This document shows positions 1 to 7,227 of a DNA stretch of 38,668 bases, one piece after another. The notes beneath the pieces are model-generated. The model was not told the DNA's origin. It made no database searches and saw only the letters and a program-made list of their open reading frames with translations. The translations under genes and the position numbers were made by a program. The DNA lies in contig DDJQ01000134.1 in assembly GCA_002339125.1 (NCBI GenBank), positions 566 through 39,233 on the forward strand, read 5' to 3'. The stretch is from Alteromonadaceae bacterium UBA2620 (GTDB taxonomy: Bacteria > Pseudomonadota > Gammaproteobacteria > Enterobacterales > Alteromonadaceae). Within the stretch, counting starts at the first letter, position 1, and each line of letters begins with the position of its first letter.

Positions 1-11
1 GATTCATGTAC

Positions 12-49
12 TCTGACCCCTTGAAGACCCTCTGACCCCTTGAAGACCC
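12..49. repeat. Tandem 19-bp direct repeat (ggggtcaga-family)
   Basis: Two perfect head-to-tail copies of tctgaccccttgaagaccc occupy 12-30 and 31-49. The same motif recurs at about 1433-1451, on the far side of the first gene, so the gene is bracketed by the repeat in direct orientation. Read on the other strand, the motif contains ggggtcaga. From memory, similar motifs occur as dispersed repeats in marine gammaproteobacteria, sometimes with IS200-like Y1 transposases; this was not checked. Confidence 0.8.
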
Positions 50-174
50 TTTGATTTGCCTTGATTTCTTTTCTTTTTGAGTTTCCTCATTTTACCTATT
101 GCAATAATTCTTTCTCTTTTCTACACTCGCTTTAGAGTACTCGCTAACTCAATCCCATTTATACGGAGCATAAC

Positions 175-1308
175 ATGGGCTTACAGAAACGATTAGCGTA
201 CTTTCTGCTAATTATTCCTTCGTTTATTCTCCCCGTATCAGCAGAGGTCACCGAGACTTTTGTTTGTCAGAGTTGCTCGGAATCTCAAGCTCGAGATTTA
301 GCGACAACTAAGTTTGACCAGCCCTCATGTCAGTTTGGTGACCTAGGAGGAGGACCTGCGGTAATAGATGAGACGCCAATGTATTGTGATGTTACCAATA
401 AAGACGTCATTATCATTGATCCACAAAATAAAACTACCAGGAAGTATAGAGTTACAGCGTCTTATCCACAGCAATACATAATTCAAATTAATTCAACACC
501 TGTCGGTGTTTCTTCTGATGAACTGTCGGCGGCTGAAATATTTTATAATTTTTACGATGACGTCCTCATAGCAACTAGCGGGGGAAACCTGGAAGTTAGT
601 TACGAAGATTTCTTATCTGTGCAAGGCATTAGTGTGCCTGGTAATTCAGTGTTGACCGGGAATAACTCTGATCCGGCCTCCTGTGCCGCAGTGAGTCAAT
701 ATATGAAAAATCGAATCACGCAATCAGATACTCAGGATTTTGTAAGAAGGGAGCTGGCCGAACATTTAAATGGCGTGAATGTAAATGATATTGGCGAAGA
801 TGAGGATCTTACTGGCTTAAATGTGCAATTAGGCAGGAACACTGTGGCGTTGGGAGTTACCTGGGAATCAACACAAATACCCCTTATAGCGACCTTAGGG
901 GATGACGATAATCGATTGGTATTTGATCTAAGTTTTAAAGGGACTTTGGAACTGGGAGATGTGTCGCAAGTTCATATCGGTCTTAAATTAGATAGACATT
1001 TATCCAGGATTGATGGTTTAAGCTTTCAGAATGCCTTCCCTGATGGGGTTAATAACGAGGCTTATAACACCACAACTGCTGATCATCAATGCTTAAGGGA
1101 TTTAGTCCAGGAGATTGCTGAACAATTCTCTTGGGGAGTGTATATCGGGGACGGTATGGAATCTTCCAATGAGGTGACCAGAAGTACGAGGAACGGCTCG
1201 TCCTTTTGCGTAAGAAATGTGAGTTACAAAACCTGTTCTTCTGACGAAGATGCAGTAACCTGCACTAGTTCAACGTATTCATTTCCAGTAGCCTGCCCAG
1301 TAAATTAA
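175..1308 (+). CDS. Hypothetical secreted protein, repeat-bracketed orphan
   Basis: I do not recognise this 377-residue protein. Residues 1-23 form a signal peptide (KR, a hydrophobic stretch, then VSA before E24), so it is probably exported. A CxxC pair follows at residues 31-34 (CQSC). Further cysteines, including a group near the C-terminus, suggest disulfides. The body is polar and acidic with no membrane segment and no enzyme motif that I can name. The start at 175 is supported by GGAG eight bases upstream. Base composition is visibly more AT-rich than the neighbouring genes, and the gene stands alone between related repeats at 12-49 and 1375-1470, which suggests horizontal acquisition. 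It is read on the plus strand while the next three genes are on the minus strand. Confidence 0.75.
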   Translation: MGLQKRLAYFLLIIPSFILPVSAEVTETFVCQSCSESQARDLATTKFDQPSCQFGDLGGGPAVIDETPMYCDVTNKDVIIIDPQNKTTRKYRVTASYPQQYIIQINSTPVGVSSDELSAAEIFYNFYDDVLIATSGGNLEVSYEDFLSVQGISVPGNSVLTGNNSDPASCAAVSQYMKNRITQSDTQDFVRRELAEHLNGVNVNDIGEDEDLTGLNVQLGRNTVALGVTWESTQIPLIATLGDDDNRLVFDLSFKGTLELGDVSQVHIGLKLDRHLSRIDGLSFQNAFPDGVNNEAYNTTTADHQCLRDLVQEIAEQFSWGVYIGDGMESSNEVTRSTRNGSSFCVRNVSYKTCSSDEDAVTCTSSTYSFPVACPVN

Positions 1309-1320
1309 CATCTAAATAGT

Positions 1321-1374
1321 GCTAACAGCTTATTCGTTAGCAGGATATGCCACCTCCTAACGAGGTGGTTTCTT
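1321..1374 (+). terminator. Tandem hairpins, probable terminator
   Basis: Two hairpins follow the stop codon at 1308. GCTAAC/GTTAGC spans 1321-1341, and CCACCTC/GAGGTGG spans 1350-1368, followed by TTTCTT. The second has the form of an intrinsic terminator with a short, imperfect U-tract. Confidence 0.6.
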
Positions 1375-1470
1375 CAAGGGGTCTATTCAAGGGGTCAGAG
1401 TAACTTGAATTTAAGGGGTCAGATTAATTTACTCTGACCCCTTGAAGACCCCTTGAAGGCCCCTTAAATT
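1375..1470. repeat. ggggtcagag repeat cluster with palindrome
   Basis: Several copies of a ggggtc(aga) core lie in both orientations. They include a perfect inverted repeat, aaggggtcaga (1413-1423) and tctgacccctt (1433-1443), with a 9-bp spacer. The right arm runs on into the same ccttgaagaccc sequence found in tandem at 12-49. The cluster ends just before the stop codon of the GH13 gene at 1475. Confidence 0.75.
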
Positions 1471-1474
1471 TTGG

Positions 1475-3403
1475 TTAGCGATCTACGGTGTACACCACCG
1501 AGCCCAGTGGCGGTACGGTAAGCTGTATGCGGCCGGTCTCGCCATTAACCATCATCTTGTTTGTTGTTTGAGGTCGATTCAGATGTTCTGTGAGGGCCAC
1601 TTCACCCTGTGGTAATTGCCACTTTAACAGCAAATCCTTTGGCACGGTGAGCTCAATAGTTACTGGTGTGGTGGCGTTAAAGTTGGCCGCAACAATCATG
1701 TGTTGGGTGTCTGTCCAGCGGGCAAAAGCCAGCTGAGATGAGGAGTAGTCACTGTCATTGGCCAGACTCGCTGCATGCAGACTGTAATAATCGCCTCTCA
1801 TGGCCGGATAGTCCGCCGAGATAGTAAGAACCCGGCGGTAGAAGTCTCGCAGTGCTTGTTCTTTTTCTGATAATTGTCCGCCATCAAACACCCCGTTATT
1901 CATCCAGCGCTGGTGGGCGGGTACACCGGCGTAATCAAAGATGGTGGTGCGCGACGGTTTGCCAAACCCCATATCTTCGCTGCCGTCTTCGCCCACTTCC
2001 TGACCAAAGTAGACCATGGTGGGCGAACGGCTGATTAGGGCTGATACCACCATCGCTGGTTTGCCCTTGTTGGCATCCCCGGCAAATTCAGGAGCAGCGA
2101 TACGCTGCTCATCATGATTTTCCAGAAAATGCAGCATATGACGCTCGATATCCTGCATGTCCGCCTGAATAGAAACCAGATCTGCGGCATCGCCATGGCC
2201 CTGCATAATGGCTTTTAACGAGTCATAAAACGCCACTTTGTCGTAGAGATAGTCCATTTTGCCCAGGTGAAGATAATCACGGTAAAGGTGGGGCTGATAA
2301 ACTTCGGCCAGTAAAAAAGCGTCCGGGTTACGTACCTTTATCGACGAATTTAAATAAGACCAAAACGCTACCGGTACCATCTCGGCCATATCGTAGCGAA
2401 AGCCATCTACGCCCTTATCGAGCCAGTAATGGGTGATATCACGGAATTTCCGCCAGGAATCAGGTACGGCTTTGTCCTTCCAGAAAGCGGCGTGGGCAGC
2501 AACAGATTGTTGTTCAAATCCTGCTGGCAAGGCCGGGAAGTCTTCACTGCCGTCGGGTTTAATACCGTAATTGACCTTAACGGTTTCATACCAGTCGTTG
2601 GCATCAGGCCGGGCTGCCCGTGCGCCATTGCCCGTCCATTTGGCCGGATTTTCCTCAAACTTACCATCAGCCAGCGGGTGGGGCTGACCTCCAAGTGGTT
2701 GATAGCCGTTATCAGTGGCAGGCACCTGGAATGACTCGCCCACCACGTAATAGAAGTTATTGTCCCGGGCATAAGTCACTGCGGTATTGTCGTGAGCGCC
2801 AAAGTCACTTACCCCGGCAGGGCTCGATAACGACTCGTAGTTGCGTGCCACGTGATTAGGCACAATATCGATGATCACTTTCATGCCATGGGCGTGGGTG
2901 CGCGCAATGAGCGCCTCAAATTCTGCCAGACGGTTGGCCGGATCAACGGCCAGATCGGGGTTTACGTTGTAATAGTCTTTTACCGCATAGGGTGAACCTG
3001 CGCGGCCTTTTACCACATCCGGATCGTCGTGACTGATGCCATAGGCGCTGTAATCATTGATCACCGCATGGTGAGGCACGCCGGTATACCAGATATGGGT
3101 GGTGCCCAGTTCCTTAATGCCCAGCAAGGCTTCATCGGTAAAGTCTGCAAATTTGCCTACGCCATTTTCTTCCAGCGTGCCCCACGGCTTATTGGTGGTA
3201 TTTTTATTACCGAATAAGCGGGTGAAGACCTGGTAAACCACAGGCTTACCGGCGGGTAGAGCGGCTTGTGGTTGCGGTTGTTGGTGGCTGGCAGACACGT
3301 TGTCCTCGGTACTGGTTGGGGATGGATTACACCCTAACAATAACGCAGCCAGCACGCTCAGGAAAAGGCCGTGTCTGGCTGAGGTCGGAAAACAGTGTGA
3401 CAT
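1475..3403 (-). CDS. Alpha-amylase family (GH13) lipoprotein
   Basis: A glycoside hydrolase family 13 enzyme predicted to cleave alpha-glucan linkages. The four GH13 signature regions are present in order: DIVPNH near residue 178, GFRYD with the nucleophile Asp near 338, the acid/base Glu in AEVYQ near 367, and ENHDEQR with the third acid near 430. A beta-rich C-terminal domain follows. The N-terminus has a lipoprotein signal (LALLLGC, lipobox LLGC), so the enzyme is probably anchored in the periplasm or outer membrane. The reading frame continues upstream to 3466, but starting at 3403 gives a normal short basic signal-peptide n-region, with a GAGAG sequence upstream. The exact specificity (amylase, cyclodextrinase or similar) cannot be read from the motifs. 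No maltose regulon genes are adjacent. Confidence 0.88.
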   Translation of the reverse strand: MSHCFPTSARHGLFLSVLAALLLGCNPSPTSTEDNVSASHQQPQPQAALPAGKPVVYQVFTRLFGNKNTTNKPWGTLEENGVGKFADFTDEALLGIKELGTTHIWYTGVPHHAVINDYSAYGISHDDPDVVKGRAGSPYAVKDYYNVNPDLAVDPANRLAEFEALIARTHAHGMKVIIDIVPNHVARNYESLSSPAGVSDFGAHDNTAVTYARDNNFYYVVGESFQVPATDNGYQPLGGQPHPLADGKFEENPAKWTGNGARAARPDANDWYETVKVNYGIKPDGSEDFPALPAGFEQQSVAAHAAFWKDKAVPDSWRKFRDITHYWLDKGVDGFRYDMAEMVPVAFWSYLNSSIKVRNPDAFLLAEVYQPHLYRDYLHLGKMDYLYDKVAFYDSLKAIMQGHGDAADLVSIQADMQDIERHMLHFLENHDEQRIAAPEFAGDANKGKPAMVVSALISRSPTMVYFGQEVGEDGSEDMGFGKPSRTTIFDYAGVPAHQRWMNNGVFDGGQLSEKEQALRDFYRRVLTISADYPAMRGDYYSLHAASLANDSDYSSSQLAFARWTDTQHMIVAANFNATTPVTIELTVPKDLLLKWQLPQGEVALTEHLNRPQTTNKMMVNGETGRIQLTVPPLGSVVYTVDR

Positions 3404-3524
3404 GGGCAAGGCTCTCTCAATTGGCATTTCCCCAAGCATAGCCGCTGATTTACCGTAAAAACACAAACATACGTATTCAACGATGCAGGCTGGTTTTATG
3501 AGCCTATGCCACCTGTTAAAACAG

Positions 3525-4268
3525 CTACCCCGGCAATAATGCGGCGGCAGCCAGTAAGGTCATGCCAATCACCAGCCAGCGGTAGTGTTTTTCGTTGATC
3601 CGCTTTACCAGCCAAATCCCTAAATACACACCGGCAATGATCAGCGGTAAGGCTATCAGGTTTAAGGTAAAGCTCTGCCAGTTAATGGTTTCCCATACAT
3701 ATACGTGGAAGGGCACCTTAAAAATATTGATTACCAGGAAGAACCAGGCCGCAGTGCCAATAAACTCGTTTTTAGGCAGGCGCATACTTAGCAGGTAAAC
3801 GGCCATTACGGAGCCGGCAAGGTTGCCCACCATAGTGGTAAAACCGCCAAGCACCCCAGCCAGAATGGCAAACCAGGTGTAATCCGGTACGGCGGATTTA
3901 TTGCGCTCAAGCCACAACATCAGCCCCACACTGGCAAAAATAATCACCGCCATAATCTGCATAAACAGCGCATCGTTAATGTGGTCGCCCAGCCAGGCAC
4001 CAATTAAGACGCCCACAAATGCCGACGGAAAGAGCTTGATAAGAAATTGCCAGTTAGCATGGCGGTGATAATGATGCACGGCGAATATGTCGGCCATTAT
4101 CAGCATAGGCAGCATGACGCCGGAGGAGTGTTTACCGCCAAATAGCAAGGCAAGCAGCGGTACCGATAACAGTGTCAGGCCGTGGATCCCGGCTTTGGCC
4201 AGGCCTACCATAAAGCCAATAGCCAGCACCAACGCTACGTCAAACCCAGTGAGCGATTCAAAAATCAA
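3525..4268 (-). CDS. TSUP-family (TauE/SafE) membrane permease
   Basis: A 247-residue polytopic membrane protein with about seven to eight hydrophobic segments and the glycine-rich character of the TSUP (TauE/SafE, DUF81) family. Members export sulfite, sulfoacetate or other organosulfur anions, but the substrate cannot be inferred here. The internal repeat typical of the family is visible as two similar halves, each starting with a helix followed by a GG(F/K)-type turn. The start is TTG at 4268: an in-frame stop lies just upstream, the next Met (residue 19) would remove the first helix, and AGGA lies upstream of the TTG. It is on the same strand as the HD-GYP gene but separated from it by about 106 bp containing an inverted repeat. 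Confidence 0.85.
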   Translation of the reverse strand: MIFESLTGFDVALVLAIGFMVGLAKAGIHGLTLLSVPLLALLFGGKHSSGVMLPMLIMADIFAVHHYHRHANWQFLIKLFPSAFVGVLIGAWLGDHINDALFMQIMAVIIFASVGLMLWLERNKSAVPDYTWFAILAGVLGGFTTMVGNLAGSVMAVYLLSMRLPKNEFIGTAAWFFLVINIFKVPFHVYVWETINWQSFTLNLIALPLIIAGVYLGIWLVKRINEKHYRWLVIGMTLLAAAALLPG

Positions 4269-4299
4269 AACTAATTCATCCTAATTAGCAAGCAGACTT

Positions 4300-4329
4300 A
4301 TACCCGATACCTGAACCAGTATCGGGTAT
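4300..4329. repeat. 11-bp perfect inverted repeat
   Basis: atacccgatac (4300-4310) and gtatcgggtat (4319-4329) form a perfect stem with an 8-base loop between the HD-GYP stop codon and the TSUP start. No T-run follows on either strand, so it may be an operator or an RNA stem rather than a classical terminator. Confidence 0.6.
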
Positions 4330-4374
4330 ACTATTGAACCACAAAGCAAACAAGGGAAGAAAGCGCTTATATTG

Positions 4375-5517
4375 CTAATAGCCTGGATTACTGGCCGGCT
4401 CCTCGCTGTCACAATAGCTGGTAACAATATGCTGGGCTGCGTTTAACGAGTTAGCCAGCGCGGTAACGCAGTCGTCATCAAGCTTGCCCTGCTCAACCAT
4501 TTGATGTAGCTCGGTGAGCGAGTTTTCCACCGACCAGGACTTTTTGTAAGGCCGTTTGTGGGTCAGTGCATCGAAGATATCGGCCACAGTAACTATCCGG
4601 GCTTCAATGGGCACCTGCTCGCCCTTGAGCCCAAAAGGGTAGCCGGAACCGTCGAGATACTCATGATGAAAGGCAATAATATTGCGCATGATCCTGGCAT
4701 CGTTAGCCTCAATCAGATTAAAATCCGCGAGGATGGAATCAATCATGTCTACGCCCTTTTGCACGTGGGTTTGCATAATCTGACGTTCGCTATCGGTTAG
4801 CCTGCCAGCCTTTAATAAAATGGCATCGGGAATGCCTATTTTGCCGATATCGTGGAGTGGCGAAAACAGGTAAATGTGCTCAATGTCTTCATCGGAGAGG
4901 CCAAAGTGAGCAGGTAAATTACGGGCAATCAGTTTACTCAGTTCCGCCATGCGGGTGAGGTGCATGCCGGTTTCAAAATCCCGCAGGTTAGCGATGCTGC
5001 GAATGGCCGATGCGGTGGCTACCAGTAAATGGGCAGCTGCCAGTTCGTTGGCAATAGCATCACAAATGCTGGCGCAGCGCATAATAAGGTCACGCTGGAT
5101 GCTTGGGGTAAAGCTGTCTTTTTCAACGCTATCAATAAACACAAAGCCGAGAAACTGGTTCTGACGAATGATGGGGACGGTAAACGAACTCATATACCCC
5201 TGTTCAAGCAACCAGTCTGAATGTACCGAACCGCCGTGGATCTCAGCGCTGATATCATCAATAACCCGGCTTTGCTGATGGTTGGCCAGGTGAAGTAAAG
5301 AGGGCGTATCGTGCAGCTTTACCTCGTACCCGGCAATGGCATGGCCTTGTCGGGTACTGTTAATAAAGGTTTTGAGTACATCTGTAGGTTTATCATAAAT
5401 GGCGCAGGCCAGTCGGCAAATATGCGGATAGTCGGCTAACAGCGCTTCGTGAAAAACCTTTAGCTTACCGGTAAGCGACTGAGAGGTAACAGAATGCAAG
5501 GGCTGAAAAGAAGTCAA
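4375..5517 (-). CDS. GAF-like/HD-GYP c-di-GMP phosphodiesterase
   Basis: A 380-residue soluble protein predicted to hydrolyse cyclic di-GMP. Residues 1-160 form a GAF-like sensor region. The HD-GYP domain covers about 165-365, with the metal-binding HD in HDIGKIGIPD at 222-231, the downstream HH pair at 284-285 and the GYP signature at 292-294 (DGSGYP), so the catalytic site appears complete. No membrane segment is seen, so the input signal is probably cytoplasmic. The start codon is TTG at 5517 with only a weak ribosome site; no ATG lies close enough to keep the sensor domain. It could act as a counterpart to the diguanylate cyclase at 22.4 kb, but there is no genetic linkage to show it. Confidence 0.88.
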   Translation of the reverse strand: MTSFQPLHSVTSQSLTGKLKVFHEALLADYPHICRLACAIYDKPTDVLKTFINSTRQGHAIAGYEVKLHDTPSLLHLANHQQSRVIDDISAEIHGGSVHSDWLLEQGYMSSFTVPIIRQNQFLGFVFIDSVEKDSFTPSIQRDLIMRCASICDAIANELAAAHLLVATASAIRSIANLRDFETGMHLTRMAELSKLIARNLPAHFGLSDEDIEHIYLFSPLHDIGKIGIPDAILLKAGRLTDSERQIMQTHVQKGVDMIDSILADFNLIEANDARIMRNIIAFHHEYLDGSGYPFGLKGEQVPIEARIVTVADIFDALTHKRPYKKSWSVENSLTELHQMVEQGKLDDDCVTALANSLNAAQHIVTSYCDSEEPASNPGY

Positions 5518-5735
5518 TGGAGGATCTCTGCGTAAGCAAATTTAATCTAAACTTTAATATTAGACCACAACAACGACTCCCACAAATTTAACTGCATTTT
5601 GTTGATTCTGTTATGTTGTAACATATCCATTGAAATCGTTGTTTTATCTTAACGGGCTTTCAAGATATTGTTTTAAAAACGTAATAGTGTAATCGTATAA
5701 AAAATATTAATTTACATTACTCTGGAGTCTCTTGC

Positions 5736-7034
5736 ATGTCTGCCCCTTTATTATCCCGGCGTAAACTTTTACAGCACTCTTTGTTGCTGTCTGGTTCTCT
5801 GGCGGCCACACGAGCCTTTGCCGATGGCTGGCCAGCCTTGCCACAATCCGATTTATCTGCTGTTGAGCTGGCTGCAGATGAAGCCTACTGGCGCTCGGTA
5901 AGTGCGTTTTATAAAAAGACCGATGGCATTGTTAACCTTGAGCATGGCTACTGGGGCAAGATGGCGCTGCCCGTGGAGCAGTCTTATATCGAACTAACCA
6001 AAATGGTGAATCATCAGTTGTCATTCTACGCGCGTAAAGACTGGTACGGGGATTCAAAGGATTCGGTAAATGCTGTGGCAGAGTCACTGGCGGTCCCGCC
6101 AGAAGAAATTGCGCTCACCCGCAATGCCACCGAAGCCATGCATAATCTGTTATTCCAGTATAAAGGCATAAAGCCTGGCGACACTCTGATGTGGGCTGAT
6201 ATCGACTATCCAGCCTTTCAGCGCACCATGGCGGCACTGGCGGAACAACGAGGCGCCACAGGCGTAGAAATTACCTTGCCCGCGCAAGCCTCCAAACAGC
6301 AATTGCTTGAGGTGTATCAGGACAAGATCCGCAGCACAGCCAACCTGAAACTAATGATCCTGACCCATGCTTCTAATCAACACGGGTTAATATTACCAGT
6401 GGCCGAAATCGCGGCTTTTGCTAAACAGCATGGCGTTGATGTGATCTGCGACTGCGCTCAGTCATGGGGGCTAATCGACTTTACTCTGCCAGAACTGAAT
6501 GTCGATTGGGCGGTGTTTAACCTGCACAAATGGATTGGTTCGCCAGTGGGCGTTGGTGCCTTATATATGCGTAAGGGTACGTTGGACAAAGTAGCTCCCT
6601 ATCCTGGTGAAACCGATCCCGATAATACCCTGGTGCACAAACGGGTACATATGGCCACGTCTAACTTTGCCGCCTTTCTTGCGGTACCGGATGCTATCCG
6701 TTTTCACCATAAGGTTGGCCCGGCAGCGAAAATGGCTCGCTTAAAATACTTGCGGGAGCGCTGGGTGAGCAAAGCACGCAACATGCCGCACATCGAAGTT
6801 CTGGGGGCTACCGATGATGCCAGTGCCAGCGGGATGGGCGCCTTTCGCCTGGCCGGGCAAACCAGTCGCGAGCAAATTAATCAATTACAGAAACGTCTGG
6901 AAAACGAATTCGGAGTGTTTACGGTTGGCCGTTACGACCTATCCAGCGGCAGCTGTATCCGCGTTACGCCTCAGGTATTTACTACCTTACAGGAAATTGA
7001 TGCGCTGGTTGATGCACTCGCCAGCCTGGCGTAA
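5736..7034 (+). CDS. Tat-exported class V aminotransferase-fold PLP enzyme
   Basis: A 432-residue fold-type I PLP enzyme of the class V aminotransferase / isopenicillin-N-epimerase-like group. The N-terminus is a twin-arginine signal (SRRKLLQ at residues 7-13, a hydrophobic stretch, then RAFADG), so it should be exported folded with its cofactor. The PLP lysine is K265 in NLHKWIGSP, and ICDCAQSWG carries the aspartate that contacts the pyridine nitrogen. The start is set by CTGGAGTC eight bases upstream. Exported PLP enzymes of this class are rare; the known precedent is PvdN of Pseudomonas pyoverdine maturation. It precedes a TonB receptor on the same strand, but the 193-bp gap contains the receptor's own promoter. 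Function is inferred from family and signal only. Confidence 0.85.
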   Translation: MSAPLLSRRKLLQHSLLLSGSLAATRAFADGWPALPQSDLSAVELAADEAYWRSVSAFYKKTDGIVNLEHGYWGKMALPVEQSYIELTKMVNHQLSFYARKDWYGDSKDSVNAVAESLAVPPEEIALTRNATEAMHNLLFQYKGIKPGDTLMWADIDYPAFQRTMAALAEQRGATGVEITLPAQASKQQLLEVYQDKIRSTANLKLMILTHASNQHGLILPVAEIAAFAKQHGVDVICDCAQSWGLIDFTLPELNVDWAVFNLHKWIGSPVGVGALYMRKGTLDKVAPYPGETDPDNTLVHKRVHMATSNFAAFLAVPDAIRFHHKVGPAAKMARLKYLRERWVSKARNMPHIEVLGATDDASASGMGAFRLAGQTSREQINQLQKRLENEFGVFTVGRYDLSSGSCIRVTPQVFTTLQEIDALVDALASLA

Positions 7035-7128
7035 ACCGGGCCTTCAAAATAACGTTATATCGTAAGCTTTTTTATCCTGCGCGAATGTTACAAGTAGATG
7101 AATTTTATAAGTTTTCTGATTCATCTAA

Positions 7129-7182
7129 CTGTCAGGGAATGGTCATGGAATTGTCATGGAATTGTCATTGAGTGAGTCTAAT
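7129..7182 (+). promoter_or_regulatory. Pho box array and -10 of the TonB receptor gene
   Basis: Four 7-bp units sit on an exact 11-bp period: CTGTCAG (7129), TGGTCAT (7140), TTGTCAT (7151) and TTGTCAT (7162), each separated by GGAA. The known PhoB site is two CTGTCAT-like units spaced by 4 bp, so this reads as two Pho boxes in tandem. A plausible -10, TCTAAT (7177-7182), follows the last unit by 8 bp, leaving PhoB over the -35 region as in known Pho promoters. The start codon is at 7228. Confidence 0.75.
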
Positions 7183-7227
7183 CTGGCGCGCCAAATATCC
7201 TTATAAAATCACACAGGAAACACAACC

